This document shows positions 27,172 to 35,932 of a stretch of DNA of 64,000 nt, in pieces. A program made the position numbers and the translations under genes. The DNA is from JAICKN01 sp036489565. Its GTDB lineage: Bacteria > Acidobacteriota > Terriglobia > Terriglobales > Acidobacteriaceae. Under the pieces are notes generated by a model. That model made no database searches and was not told the DNA's origin. It was given only the letters and a program-made list of their open reading frames with translations. Within the stretch, counting starts at the first letter, position 1, and every line of letters starts with the position of its first letter. The stretch spans positions 1-64,000 of the forward strand of contig DASXFN010000020.1 of the NCBI GenBank assembly GCA_036489565.1. Reading direction: 5' to 3'.

Positions 27172-27288
27172 TCAGCGCTTGCGGAAGCGGAAGAAGGCGC
27201 GGATATGGCGTTCTTCGGTGGCCACGGCCAGATCGAGCAAAGCAAAAGCGAGTACAACGCCCGCAACGGAAACGACTACTACTCCCAT
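27172..27288 (-). CDS. 38-aa membrane peptide candidate
   Basis: On the minus strand an ATG at 27288 with GGAG at 5-nt spacing opens 38 codons ending TGA at 27174-27172. One hydrophobic helix (MGVVVVSVAGVVLAFALLDLAVA) is followed by a basic tail (HIRAFFRFRKR). The composition (single helix plus Arg-rich tail) is typical of real small membrane proteins, but no homologue is known to me. Confidence 0.42.
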   Translation of the reverse strand: MGVVVVSVAGVVLAFALLDLAVATEERHIRAFFRFRKR

Positions 27289-27454
27289 ACTGACTCCAAA
27301 TCGTGCAGATCAACCAAAGTTAACGCTGTTTTATCGCCTGTTCAAGATCACTAAGGTACTGAGTGAATACCTCTTCAGAGGCGCTTGCGGCGGGCAAATG
27401 CCCTTATTCCCCGGCTAAGCGCAGGGTCCCTGCCTCTGCTAAAGTGTTCTCGCC

Positions 27455-28507
27455 ATGAAACCGATTCGCAGCTTTGCCAGTGACAACAATGCCAGCGTCC
27501 ATCCGGAAATTCTCAAGGCCATGACCGCCGCAAATCATGGTCATGCCGTCGGCTACGGAGATGATCCCTGCACGGAAGCGGCGCTGGCCAGGTTTCGCGA
27601 GCATTTCGGCGATGACGCCAAGGTGTTCGTCGTCTTCAACGGCACGGCGGCAAATTGCCTGGGCCTGCAAGCCCTCACTCATTCGTACGATGCGGTCATC
27701 TGCGCGGAAGGCGCCCATATTTATGTGGACGAATGCGGCGCTCCGGAGCGGCTTACCGGATGCAAGCTCATTCCGATTCCTGCGCCCGAAGGCAAGTTAA
27801 CGGTGGAAGCCGTAAGCCGTGTCTATCACGGAATCGGCGACCAGCACCACGTGCAGCCGCGCGTGATTTCCATTACCCAGGCCACCGAAGTAGGAACGGT
27901 TTACCAGCCGGAGGAGGTCAGGGCGCTTGCCCGCTTCGCCCACGAACGGAAAATGTTCCTGCACATGGACGGAGCGCGCATTGCCAATGCCGCGGTGAGT
28001 TCCGGACTGACGCTTCGCCAGGCCACGCGCGACCTGGGCGTGGATGTACTCTCCTTTGGCGGAACCAAGAACGGGGCCATGGGTGCCGAAGCGGTGGTCT
28101 TTTTTGATCAGAAGCTCGAATATGGGGAAGATGCGGCCCGCGACTTCCGCTTCCTCCGTAAACAAGGGATGCAGCTCTCTTCAAAAATGCGCTTCCTCTC
28201 GGCCCAATTGAGCGCTCTGCTGACCGATGATTTGTGGCGAAGAAATGCCCAGCACTCCAATGCGATGGCCAAGTTGCTGGAACAGGAGTTGCGTAAGATT
28301 CCCGCTGTTAAAACCGTGTACCCGGTCGAAGCCAACGGCGTGTTCGCGCAGATTCCCAAAGCCGCCATCGCCCGCATCCAGGAGCGCTATTTCTTTTATG
28401 TTTGGAATGAGGAAGAATCTGTGGTGCGCTGGATGTGCTCGTTTGATACCACAGAGGAAGATGTGAAAGCCTTTACCATGTTTGTCCGCGAAGTGGTCGC
28501 AAGCTGA
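27455..28507 (+). CDS. ltaE: Low-specificity L-threonine aldolase
   Basis: 350 aa, PLP-dependent fold type I. The signature is SFASDNNASVHPEIL at the N-terminus, the Asp-containing IVYG-type block DPCTEAALARFREHF, HMDGARIANAAV, and the PLP Lys in DVLSFGGTKNGAMGAEAV. Family members split threonine to glycine and acetaldehyde. A beta-eliminating lyase is the main alternative in this fold, but the residues above favour the threonine aldolase branch. ATG at 27455. Confidence 0.9.
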   Translation: MKPIRSFASDNNASVHPEILKAMTAANHGHAVGYGDDPCTEAALARFREHFGDDAKVFVVFNGTAANCLGLQALTHSYDAVICAEGAHIYVDECGAPERLTGCKLIPIPAPEGKLTVEAVSRVYHGIGDQHHVQPRVISITQATEVGTVYQPEEVRALARFAHERKMFLHMDGARIANAAVSSGLTLRQATRDLGVDVLSFGGTKNGAMGAEAVVFFDQKLEYGEDAARDFRFLRKQGMQLSSKMRFLSAQLSALLTDDLWRRNAQHSNAMAKLLEQELRKIPAVKTVYPVEANGVFAQIPKAAIARIQERYFFYVWNEEESVVRWMCSFDTTEEDVKAFTMFVREVVAS

Positions 28508-28639
28508 GGATTCATCGGCATGCGCCCGCCTGTTGCTGCGAAAGTAGCTTGATTTTTCTCCGTGGTTTTACTAAAGTGGCGCTTCCCTGGCAATCCGGAC
28601 GGGAATCGTAAAATTTACTACTGACGGCGGGAGAACATC

Positions 28640-29047
28640 GTGAAAATAGCTGTAAAAGTATTCGCGGCCCTTTCTGTGGGCTTGCTCCTGCTGAACCTTC
28701 TCGGCTGTGCCGACGAACATAAGCTGCTCTCGATTGATGTCAGTCCACAAAACACCACCATCACCGGCGCGGGCTTGAATCTTCAATTCACGGCCATCGG
28801 GCATTATGTGCATCCGCTGGAAGACAAGGACATCACCAGCACCGTGGTTTGGGCGTCTTCGACCGATCAGATTATTAGCTTTGCAACTCCCAGCCAGCCC
28901 GGATTGGCGACCTCGGGACTCGGTTGCGGAACGAACCTGCAAATTTCAGCAAGTGTATACAAGGATCCCGCTAAACCCTCGAATGGAAGCGTGATTTCCG
29001 GGATTGCTACGGTCAACGTTCAGCAGCCGGGAACCACCTGTCCTTAA
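28640..29047 (+). CDS. Lipoprotein with Big2-like domain
   Basis: 135 aa, GTG start at 28640 with GGGAGA upstream. A lipoprotein signal (ALSVGLLLLNLLGCADE, lipobox LLGC) is followed by one Ig-like Big2 unit: LLSIDVSPQNTTITGAGLNLQFTAIGHY, TSTVVWASSTDQI, SGIATVNVQQ. Such single-domain lipoproteins of Acidobacteriota carry no known enzyme. A surface or periplasmic binding role is an inference. Confidence 0.75.
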   Translation: MKIAVKVFAALSVGLLLLNLLGCADEHKLLSIDVSPQNTTITGAGLNLQFTAIGHYVHPLEDKDITSTVVWASSTDQIISFATPSQPGLATSGLGCGTNLQISASVYKDPAKPSNGSVISGIATVNVQQPGTTCP

Positions 29048-29065
29048 AGCGCGCAACGTCAGAGA

Positions 29066-29236
29066 TCATTCCTCCGCTAGTAAATCTTTGAGCGTCTTGT
29101 GCTTCTCCGCGGCTTCCTTTTTCTTTTTCGGATTAGGGATGACCTGGCCAGCAGGAGGCGCTCCAATCCGCTCGCGCGCCAACGCCTTGACCGCTTCGAC
29201 CGCTCGGAATCTCTTTACTTTCCGTCTTTTGGGCAT
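29066..29236 (-). CDS. 56-aa basic protein
   Basis: On the minus strand an ATG at 29236 with AAGGA upstream opens 56 codons to the TGA at 29068-29066. The N-terminus is very basic (MPKRRKVKRFRAVEAVKALARER), a Pro-rich middle is followed by a Lys-rich helix (KKKKEAAEKHKTLKDLLAEE). Short basic proteins of this look are recurrent in Acidobacteriota in my recollection. A nucleic-acid or ribosome-associated role is only a guess. Confidence 0.55.
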   Translation of the reverse strand: MPKRRKVKRFRAVEAVKALARERIGAPPAGQVIPNPKKKKEAAEKHKTLKDLLAEE

Positions 29237-29327
29237 TCTTCCTTATCTTGCCATAGCTACAACGCTGCAAGAAGTGCAATAATTTACCAAGCCAGTGAAC
29301 TACAGCCTGGCAGCGGAAGGTCAGCTT

Positions 29328-29603
29328 ATGGAAGAACGTGAATTTTTCGATGAGCGGCCGGAGAAAAAGCCGGCTTCTTTGAATTGTCCCCATTGCCACC
29401 AATCCGCTGAATATGAAGTTACATGGCTGGTCCGCTCCAAAAAACGGCAGCTTCCCCCCCGGGCCGACGAGCGTGACCGCGCGCGTTTCGCCAAGGCACG
29501 CTCTTACATGCTGCGCAGGGACGACCTGATGGTGTGCAAGAACATGCGCTGCCGAAAGCGCTTTGATATTTCCGGGGTGCAATCGGTAGTTTTCACCGAG
29601 TAG
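29328..29603 (+). CDS. Zinc-ribbon protein
   Basis: 91 aa from the ATG at 29328 (GGAAGG at normal distance); an upstream in-frame start at 29295 adds 11 residues. Two Cys pairs: NCPHCHQSAEYEV near residue 19 and VCKNMRCRKRFDI near 70, spaced as one zinc ribbon with an Arg-rich insert between. No further domain; function unknown. The neighbouring 56-aa and 57-aa ORFs are also uncharacterised. Confidence 0.62.
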   Translation: MEEREFFDERPEKKPASLNCPHCHQSAEYEVTWLVRSKKRQLPPRADERDRARFAKARSYMLRRDDLMVCKNMRCRKRFDISGVQSVVFTE

Positions 29604-29724
29604 TTACTCGCAGCATCCCGCTATTCCAATCGTGCGGTAATCAGTGGTAATCGGGTATCACTGCGCATGAAAAGACAGCAACCATCCTGCTGCTTCGCCC
29701 ATCTGACCTTTGTAGAGGCTGACG

Positions 29725-29898
29725 ATGTTTCCCGACACCAATTTCGAAGCAAAACCGCAGGTCACTCCCAGCGAGACGATTTTTTCCGACCCCGAGTTTT
29801 TGGAATCTCCATTTGACCGCTGGCTCCATCTCGCCGAGGTCATCATCGAGAAGCACAAAAATCCAAAAAACCCACAGCCGTCATCGGGCCAGGTTTAA
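29725..29898 (+). CDS. 57-aa hypothetical protein
   Basis: ATG at 29725 with AGAGG a few bases upstream opens a 57-residue frame (MFPDTNFEAKPQVTPSETIF...) ending TAA at 29896-29898. It is acidic in the first half and has a single helix-like segment (DRWLHLAEVIIEKHKN). No signal, no domain. The Shine-Dalgarno and typical codon use make it plausible but not certain. Confidence 0.42.
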   Translation: MFPDTNFEAKPQVTPSETIFSDPEFLESPFDRWLHLAEVIIEKHKNPKNPQPSSGQV

Positions 29899-29964
29899 AT
29901 TCATTTTTAATCCCAATTCACGAAACGGTATTCAAAATAGATAAAGCCGTTTAGAATACTTCCC

Positions 29965-30207
29965 ATGATTGGAAAACAACTGCTGCGCATGGAAGAAGCT
30001 GGCATGGTGGAAAGTCAGCGCAAAGGGCTGTTCATCATGACTCTGGGCAAAGTGTTGCTCGGGTTCGACGGCATCCTATTGGCATTCGTGTATGTAGGGA
30101 TTCGCGGCGGCTCTTACATGTACGCCTGGTGGGTAGCTGGGCAGGGTTTGCTGGGCCTTACCCTGCTGGCGATCGGTTCGAGAAAGCGCGGTAGCCTTAG
30201 CGAATAG
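29965..30207 (+). CDS. Small membrane protein
   Basis: 80 aa with two hydrophobic segments (FIMTLGKVLLGFDGILLAFVYVGI and YMYAWWVAGQGLLGLTLLAIGS) flanked by charged ends. ATG at 29965. No known family. It lies alone between the zinc-ribbon cluster and the RND operon, about 190 bp upstream of the latter. Confidence 0.5.
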   Translation: MIGKQLLRMEEAGMVESQRKGLFIMTLGKVLLGFDGILLAFVYVGIRGGSYMYAWWVAGQGLLGLTLLAIGSRKRGSLSE

Positions 30208-30351
30208 CTGGCCGCCCCGGGCAGCTTTGTTGGCCGCACGGTCTTTCCTTGTATTCTGTGGGTATATTCCGCGTAAATCAAAAATCGAATCTTTGGCAGC
30301 TTACGTGGCATCTTTAATTTCGTCTAAGTTTTCATTTTCCAGCAAGATATT

Positions 30352-30375
30352 CCTGGATGGCCTATGCCATCCAGG
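30352..30375. promoter_or_regulatory. Perfect hairpin/operator upstream of the RND operon
   Basis: CCTGGATGGC and GCCATCCAGG are perfect 10-bp inverted arms around CTAT, ending 19 bp before the start of the membrane fusion gene. There is no T-tract, so it is not an intrinsic terminator. A repressor operator of the TetR/LacI kind, or an RNA hairpin that masks the ribosome site, would fit the position. Confidence 0.45.
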
Positions 30376-30394
30376 CGCACGCTAGTTTATTGGA

Positions 30395-31513
30395 ATGAGG
30401 GCAACACTCTTGGAACCTCTGCGCGAACGATTTGCAAAGTTGTTTTTACTGGCAGCGCTCTCCGGGCTGATAACCGCCGTGAGTTGCGGGGGCGGCGAAG
30501 CTAAAGCCGGAGCGCAGGGTCCCATGCAGGCTTTCCCGGTGAAGGTGGAAATCGCCAAACTGGCCCCCGTACACGACACAACGGAATATGTGGCGACGTT
30601 GAAGTCCCGCGATTCTGCGGTCATCATGCCTGAGGTGGATGGACGCGTCACCCAGATTTCCGTGCACTCCGGGGAACATGTTGCCGCCGGCGCTCCGCTC
30701 ATGCAGATTGATCCCAGCAAGCAGGAAGCAACGGTCAACAGCCAGGAAAGCGCGCTGGCCGCCCAGCAGGCAAATCTTGAATACGCGAAGCAGCAGTACA
30801 CGCGCACCAGCGGATTGTTTACGGCGGGCGTCGTCAGCAAGCAGGAGATGGACCAGGCGAAGTCAGGCCTGGACGCAGCCCAGGCCCAGTTGAGCTCTCT
30901 TCAGGCGCAACTCAAAGAGCAGCAAGTCGAACTCCATTATTATCGGGTCAACGCACCTACCAATGGAATTGTTGGCGACATTCCCGTTCGCGTCGGCGAC
31001 CGCGTCACCAGTTCCACGCAACTTACCACCGTGGACAAGCCGGGCAGCCTGGAAGCTTACATTTATGTGCCGGTGGAACGCGCTCCGGAGTTGAAACCGG
31101 GATTGCACGTGCAAATTGTGGATAAGGACGGAAAGCCGCTCGCCGACAGCCGAATCACCTTTATTTCTCCACAGGTGGACAACACGACGCAAACGGTGTT
31201 GGCCAAAGCCAGCATTGCCAACAGCAATGACAAGCTACGCAACGCACAATTCATTCGCGCGCGCATCGTGTGGGGAACGAGCAACCAGCCGCTGGTCCCG
31301 GTGCTTGCGGTTTCGCGCCTGGGCGGACAATACTTTGCGTTCGTCGCACAGCCAAAGGGCGAATCCTATATTGCGCACCAGCAGCCGGTCAGTGTAGGCC
31401 AGATGGACGGCAACAATTACGTCGTGCTCGATGGCATTAAGCCCGGCGACAAAGTGATTGTTTCGGGCACACAGTTCCTGGTGGAAGGAATGCCGGTGGC
31501 CCCGCAGAGTTAG
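30395..31513 (+). CDS. RND efflux periplasmic adaptor (membrane fusion protein)
   Basis: 372 aa. It has an N-terminal lipoprotein-type signal (LFLLAALSGLITAVSCGGG, lipobox AVSC), then the barrel-sandwich lipoyl region (VATLKSRDSAVIMPEVDGRVTQISVHSGEHVAAGAPLMQI), a coiled-coil hairpin (AALAAQQANLEYAKQQYTR... region about 105-175), the second half of the lipoyl domain (YRVNAPTNGIVGDIPVRVGD), and a C-terminal beta-barrel/membrane-proximal part. Links the inner membrane pump to an outer membrane channel. It is the first gene of the RND operon, 76 bp before the pump gene. Confidence 0.93.
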   Translation: MRATLLEPLRERFAKLFLLAALSGLITAVSCGGGEAKAGAQGPMQAFPVKVEIAKLAPVHDTTEYVATLKSRDSAVIMPEVDGRVTQISVHSGEHVAAGAPLMQIDPSKQEATVNSQESALAAQQANLEYAKQQYTRTSGLFTAGVVSKQEMDQAKSGLDAAQAQLSSLQAQLKEQQVELHYYRVNAPTNGIVGDIPVRVGDRVTSSTQLTTVDKPGSLEAYIYVPVERAPELKPGLHVQIVDKDGKPLADSRITFISPQVDNTTQTVLAKASIANSNDKLRNAQFIRARIVWGTSNQPLVPVLAVSRLGGQYFAFVAQPKGESYIAHQQPVSVGQMDGNNYVVLDGIKPGDKVIVSGTQFLVEGMPVAPQS

Positions 31514-31589
31514 TCGGTCCACGCCAATTCGCAGTTAAGTTCCTGATTCTCAGTTCCAGTTTCTTGCTGTCAATTTACGGACTCATTGC

Positions 31590-34500
31590 ATGTTTGTTGA
31601 TTTTTTCATCCGAAGACCGGTGTTCGCCACTGTTTGCGCCCTCATGATTATTCTTGCGGGCGCGGTCGTTATTCCCAGCCTGCCCATCGCGCAATTTCCC
31701 ACTCTTGCGCCGCCCCAAATTTCCGTCAGCAGCTTTTACGTGGGCGCGAGTGCGGAAACCGTAGAGACCGCGGTCACCATTCCTCTGGAAGAGCAGATCA
31801 ACGGCGCGGAGGGAATGAAGTACATCGAGTCCGAAAGCGGCAATGATGGCAGCAGCACCATCACCGCGACCTTTGATTTGAACCGCGACCCGGACCTCGC
31901 GGCTGTAGACATCCAGAACCGCGCCAGCATTGCCGAAGGCGTGTTGCCGGCGTCGGTGAAGACTACGGGCGTGACGGTCACGAAAGCGTCCAATAATTTT
32001 GTTTTTGGCGCGGCGGTTTATTCTCCTGACAAGCGCTATGACACGTTGTTCATGAGTAATTATCTGGACGTGTATGTCATAGATGCAATCAAGCGCGTCC
32101 CTGGAGTCGCCAACGTAGTCATCTTTGGCGAGCGCAAATATTCCATGCGCTTGTGGCTGGATCCGGGCCGCATGGCAAGCCGCGGCCTTACCGCCAGTGA
32201 CGTTGTCAGCGCCCTGCAAGAGCAGAATGTGGAGATCGCAGCGGGCCAGGTCGGCCAGCCGCCAGTACAAGCGGGCCAATCATTTCAGATCAGCGTGCGG
32301 GCCATTGGCAGGCTCAGCGAACCCGCGCAGTTCAACAACATTATCCTCAAGACCAATGCGGATGGCACGCTCGTGCGTTTGCAGGACGTGGGCCACTCCG
32401 AGTTGGGCGCGGAAGATTACGGCTCTGGCCTGGAATACAACGGACACGATGCTGTCGGCATAGGAATCACGCAGCTTTCCAATGCCAATGCCCTCGAAGT
32501 GGACCGCCTCGCTCTGCAAGAATTGGATAAGCTTTCCAAGCATTTTCCGCCGGGAATGGTTTACGAGAACGCGTTCGACACCACGGAAGCCGTTGGCGAA
32601 TCCATCAAAGACGTGTTGAGCACGCTGATCGAAGCCATCATCCTGGTGATCCTGGTCATCTTTCTTTTTCTGGAAGATTGGCGCAGTACCATCATTCCCG
32701 CCGTTACCATTCCCGTCTCATTGATTGGAACGTTTGCGTTCATCAAGTTGCTGGGATTTTCCATCAATACTCTGACGCTGTTCGGCATTACGCTGGCCAC
32801 CGGCCTGGTTGTGGACGACGCAATTGTCGTGATTGAAAATATTGAGCGCCATATTCAGGAAGGCGAGACAAACGCCCGCAAAGCTTCCTCGGCGGCAATG
32901 AAGGAAGTGACCGGAGCGGTCATCGCGACTTCATTGGTGCTGGTTGCGGTGTTTGTTCCCGTGGCGTTTTTCCCCGGCACCACTGGTATTCTCTTCCGCC
33001 AATTCGCGTTGACGATTGCATTTTCCATTGCCATCTCCGCTTTCAACGCATTGACCCTTACCCCTTCGCTTTCCGCTCTGCTGCTGGGGCGTGTTCACGG
33101 GGAAAAAGGCTGGTTCTTCAAAGGCGTTGATAAAGTTATTTCCGCCATCACGCACGGCTATGAGAGCGCGTTGCGCGGCTTTCTGAAGCTGCGCCTGATC
33201 GCGGTCATACTTTTCTTCCTGGGCCTGGGAGTGACCTACTTCGTTTTCCAAAAAGTTCCCAAAGGATTTGTGCCCAATGAAGACCTGGGCTATTTCATCA
33301 TCGCCGTCCAGGCACCCCCCGGCGCTTCGCTTGAATACACGAAGAACATCGGCGAACAAGCGGCGCTGGTGTTAAGGAAGATCCCTGAGATCAGAAACAT
33401 ATTTTTCATCCGTGGCTTCAGTTTGAGCGGCTCCGCTCCCAACCGGGGAATTATCTTTGCCACGCTCCAGCCTTATTCGCAACGCAAAGGCGAGGAGCAT
33501 ACCGCGGATTCTGTCGTGCAACGTGTGCGGGGCCCCTTGCTGGGAATTTCCGGAGCGCTGGTATTACCTTTTCCTCCTCCCGCGGTACAAGGTTTGGGAA
33601 GCTTCGGCGGTTTTCAGTATGAATTGCAGGACCAGGGAGGCCATAGCCTGGAAGAACTGGCGCAGGTCACGCAGAAGCTGACGCTCGCTGGCAACCAATT
33701 GCCTGACAAATCGCTGACCGGGCTCTATAGCAGCTACACGGCAAACGACCCTCAATTTCTGGTCACGATTGATCGCGAGAAGGCCAAGAGCCTGCATGTG
33801 CCGCTGCAGCAGATTACAGACACTCTGGGCGTTTACATGGGATCTTCCTACGTGAACGATTTTGATTTCAACAATCGTTCGTACCGCGTGTACGTACAAG
33901 CCGACCAGCAATTCCGCGCGACCGCCAAGGATATTGGCCAATATTATGTGCGCTCCGACAGTGGAGCGATGATTCCTCTGGACAATCTGATTGCGGTCTC
34001 GCAGACCACTACGCCGCAGGTCATCAGCCACTACAATCTGTTTCGCTCCGCGGAAATTGACGGCTCAGCCGCGCCCGGCTTTAGCTCCGGACAGGCCATT
34101 CAGACCATGGATGACTTGAGCAAAAAAGTACTGCCGCCAGGCTTCAACTATGAGTGGACGGGCCTGTCGCTGGAAGAATTAGCTTCTGGCACGACTTCAA
34201 TCATTCTGTTCGGCTTGGGCACACTGGTGATTTATCTCACGCTGTCGGCGCAGTATGAAAGCTTTGTGCTGCCGTTCATCGTATTGCTGGCGGTTCCCAT
34301 GGCCATGTTGGGCGCGCTCTCCGCGCAGTGGATCCGGGGCCTGGAAAATGATGTGTACTGCCAAATTGGATTGGTCATGCTCATTGGCCTTGCCAGCAAA
34401 AATGCCATTCTGATCGTGGAGTTCGCGGAACAGCTTCGCGGACGGGGAATGTCGCTGCTTGAGGCGGCGGTGATGTCGGCAAGAATCCGTCTGCGCCCCA

Positions 34501-34718
34501 TCCTGATGACTTCATTCGCATTCATCCTGGGTGTTTTGCCGCTGGTATTGGCGACGGGCGCTGGCGAAAAAGGCCGCCACTCCGTGGGCACTACGGTATT
34601 TGGCGGTATGATCATGTCCACCGTGCTGAACCTGTTTTTTATCCCCGTGCTTTATTTGATAATTGAGGGATGGCGCGAAAAGGGCGGCACGCACGTGAAT
34701 CGGGAACAGGAAATTTAA
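31590..34718 (+). CDS. RND multidrug efflux permease (AcrB/HAE1 type)
   Basis: 1042 aa, the normal size. The N-terminus MFVDFFIRRPVFATVCALMII is the conserved HAE1 start; the proton-relay Asp pair is in VVDDAIVVIENIERH (TM4). Two porter/docking halves and 12 membrane helices are apparent. Pumps drugs or hydrophobic compounds from the periplasm or membrane using the proton gradient, with the adaptor upstream and an unseen TolC-like protein. Substrate is not predictable. The metallophosphoesterase ATG follows 2 bp after its stop, so it may be translated from the same mRNA. Confidence 0.95.
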   Translation: MFVDFFIRRPVFATVCALMIILAGAVVIPSLPIAQFPTLAPPQISVSSFYVGASAETVETAVTIPLEEQINGAEGMKYIESESGNDGSSTITATFDLNRDPDLAAVDIQNRASIAEGVLPASVKTTGVTVTKASNNFVFGAAVYSPDKRYDTLFMSNYLDVYVIDAIKRVPGVANVVIFGERKYSMRLWLDPGRMASRGLTASDVVSALQEQNVEIAAGQVGQPPVQAGQSFQISVRAIGRLSEPAQFNNIILKTNADGTLVRLQDVGHSELGAEDYGSGLEYNGHDAVGIGITQLSNANALEVDRLALQELDKLSKHFPPGMVYENAFDTTEAVGESIKDVLSTLIEAIILVILVIFLFLEDWRSTIIPAVTIPVSLIGTFAFIKLLGFSINTLTLFGITLATGLVVDDAIVVIENIERHIQEGETNARKASSAAMKEVTGAVIATSLVLVAVFVPVAFFPGTTGILFRQFALTIAFSIAISAFNALTLTPSLSALLLGRVHGEKGWFFKGVDKVISAITHGYESALRGFLKLRLIAVILFFLGLGVTYFVFQKVPKGFVPNEDLGYFIIAVQAPPGASLEYTKNIGEQAALVLRKIPEIRNIFFIRGFSLSGSAPNRGIIFATLQPYSQRKGEEHTADSVVQRVRGPLLGISGALVLPFPPPAVQGLGSFGGFQYELQDQGGHSLEELAQVTQKLTLAGNQLPDKSLTGLYSSYTANDPQFLVTIDREKAKSLHVPLQQITDTLGVYMGSSYVNDFDFNNRSYRVYVQADQQFRATAKDIGQYYVRSDSGAMIPLDNLIAVSQTTTPQVISHYNLFRSAEIDGSAAPGFSSGQAIQTMDDLSKKVLPPGFNYEWTGLSLEELASGTTSIILFGLGTLVIYLTLSAQYESFVLPFIVLLAVPMAMLGALSAQWIRGLENDVYCQIGLVMLIGLASKNAILIVEFAEQLRGRGMSLLEAAVMSARIRLRPILMTSFAFILGVLPLVLATGAGEKGRHSVGTTVFGGMIMSTVLNLFFIPVLYLIIEGWREKGGTHVNREQEI

Positions 34719-34720
34719 GC

Positions 34721-35869
34721 ATGCGCCGCCAGAGAAAAATTCTTTGGCTGGCTTTCTGCGCGGTTTCCTTTATTATCTCTGCGACTGCGACGTCGCGAGC
34801 AGCCCTTCATCCCAACGCGGCGCACCCCAATCCAAGCGAAAAAACCTGGCACTTCGCGGTCTCTGGCGATTCCCGTAACTGCGGAGATGTAGTGATGCCC
34901 GCAATCGCCGCAGGAGTAAAACACGACGAAGCGGCCTTCTACTGGCATTTGGGCGACCTGCGTTGGATCGTGGACATGGACCAGGACTTCCGGCAACTCT
35001 CCGAAATGCAGGGCAAGCGCCTTTCCGTCATGGATTACCCGTCGTATCTCCGCACAGCTTGGGATGATTTCGTTCAAAGCCAGATCAAGGCCTTCGGAGA
35101 TATGCCTTTTTACGTTGGAATCGGGAACCACGAATTGTATTTTCCGAAAACACGTTCTGATTTCGTCACGCAATTTACTCCCTGGCTCGATACCCCGGAG
35201 CTGCGTGCGCAGCGCCTCAAAGACGATCCCAATGACCATGCCGTGAAGACTTACTACCACTGGGTCCGCGACGGCATTGATTTCATCAATCTCGACAACG
35301 CGTCCAAGGAAGAATTTGACGCTACCCAGTTGGAATGGCTTGAGTCCATTTTGAAGCGCGATGAGGCGGACCCCGCGATCCACACCATCGTTGTCGGCAT
35401 GCATGAAGCTTTGCCGGAGAGCATTTCCGCCGACCACAGCATGAACATGTGGCCGCGCGGCGTCCAGACCGGTTTGCAGGTGTATCACGATCTGCTCAAG
35501 GCCCAGAACGACGCGAAAAAGAAAGTTTATGTGCTTGCCAGCCACTCCCATTACTTCATGGATGGAACCTATCAAACGGAATATTGGAAGAAGCATGGCG
35601 GAGTTCTTCCCGGCTGGATCATCGGAACAGCAGGCGCGGAGCGCTATCCGTTGCCGCCCGGCGTCGAAAATGCCAATGCAGCCAAGCAATACATCTACGG
35701 ATATCTGCTGGCAACGGTGAACCCGCCTCACGAACCGGTAGGCACCATCCGCTTTGAATTCAAGCAATTGGATGAGAACACCATTCCCGCGGAGACGGTA
35801 ACGCGTTTCTCCGCACCATTCGTACATCAATGTTTCACCGGCAACCGGCGCCAGACGCAGGTTCACTAG
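34721..35869 (+). CDS. Secreted metallophosphoesterase
   Basis: 382 aa from the ATG at 34721, two bases after the RND stop and preceded by AGGAA. A signal peptide (ILWLAFCAVSFIISATATSRA) is followed by a calcineurin-like metal-binding fold: GDSRNCGD (motif I), HLGDLRW (motif II), GIGNHELYF (motif III), VVGMHE and LASHSHYF (motif IV-V). Metallophosphoesterases hydrolyse phosphate esters at a two-metal centre. The substrate is unknown. Coupling to an efflux operon is unusual and may be incidental. Confidence 0.82.
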   Translation: MRRQRKILWLAFCAVSFIISATATSRAALHPNAAHPNPSEKTWHFAVSGDSRNCGDVVMPAIAAGVKHDEAAFYWHLGDLRWIVDMDQDFRQLSEMQGKRLSVMDYPSYLRTAWDDFVQSQIKAFGDMPFYVGIGNHELYFPKTRSDFVTQFTPWLDTPELRAQRLKDDPNDHAVKTYYHWVRDGIDFINLDNASKEEFDATQLEWLESILKRDEADPAIHTIVVGMHEALPESISADHSMNMWPRGVQTGLQVYHDLLKAQNDAKKKVYVLASHSHYFMDGTYQTEYWKKHGGVLPGWIIGTAGAERYPLPPGVENANAAKQYIYGYLLATVNPPHEPVGTIRFEFKQLDENTIPAETVTRFSAPFVHQCFTGNRRQTQVH

Positions 35870-35932
35870 CGCTTCGGGTTTGCCGTGTAACCCCTTTCAC
35901 GGATACACTTTAGGTTCTTAGGAGACAGCCCC

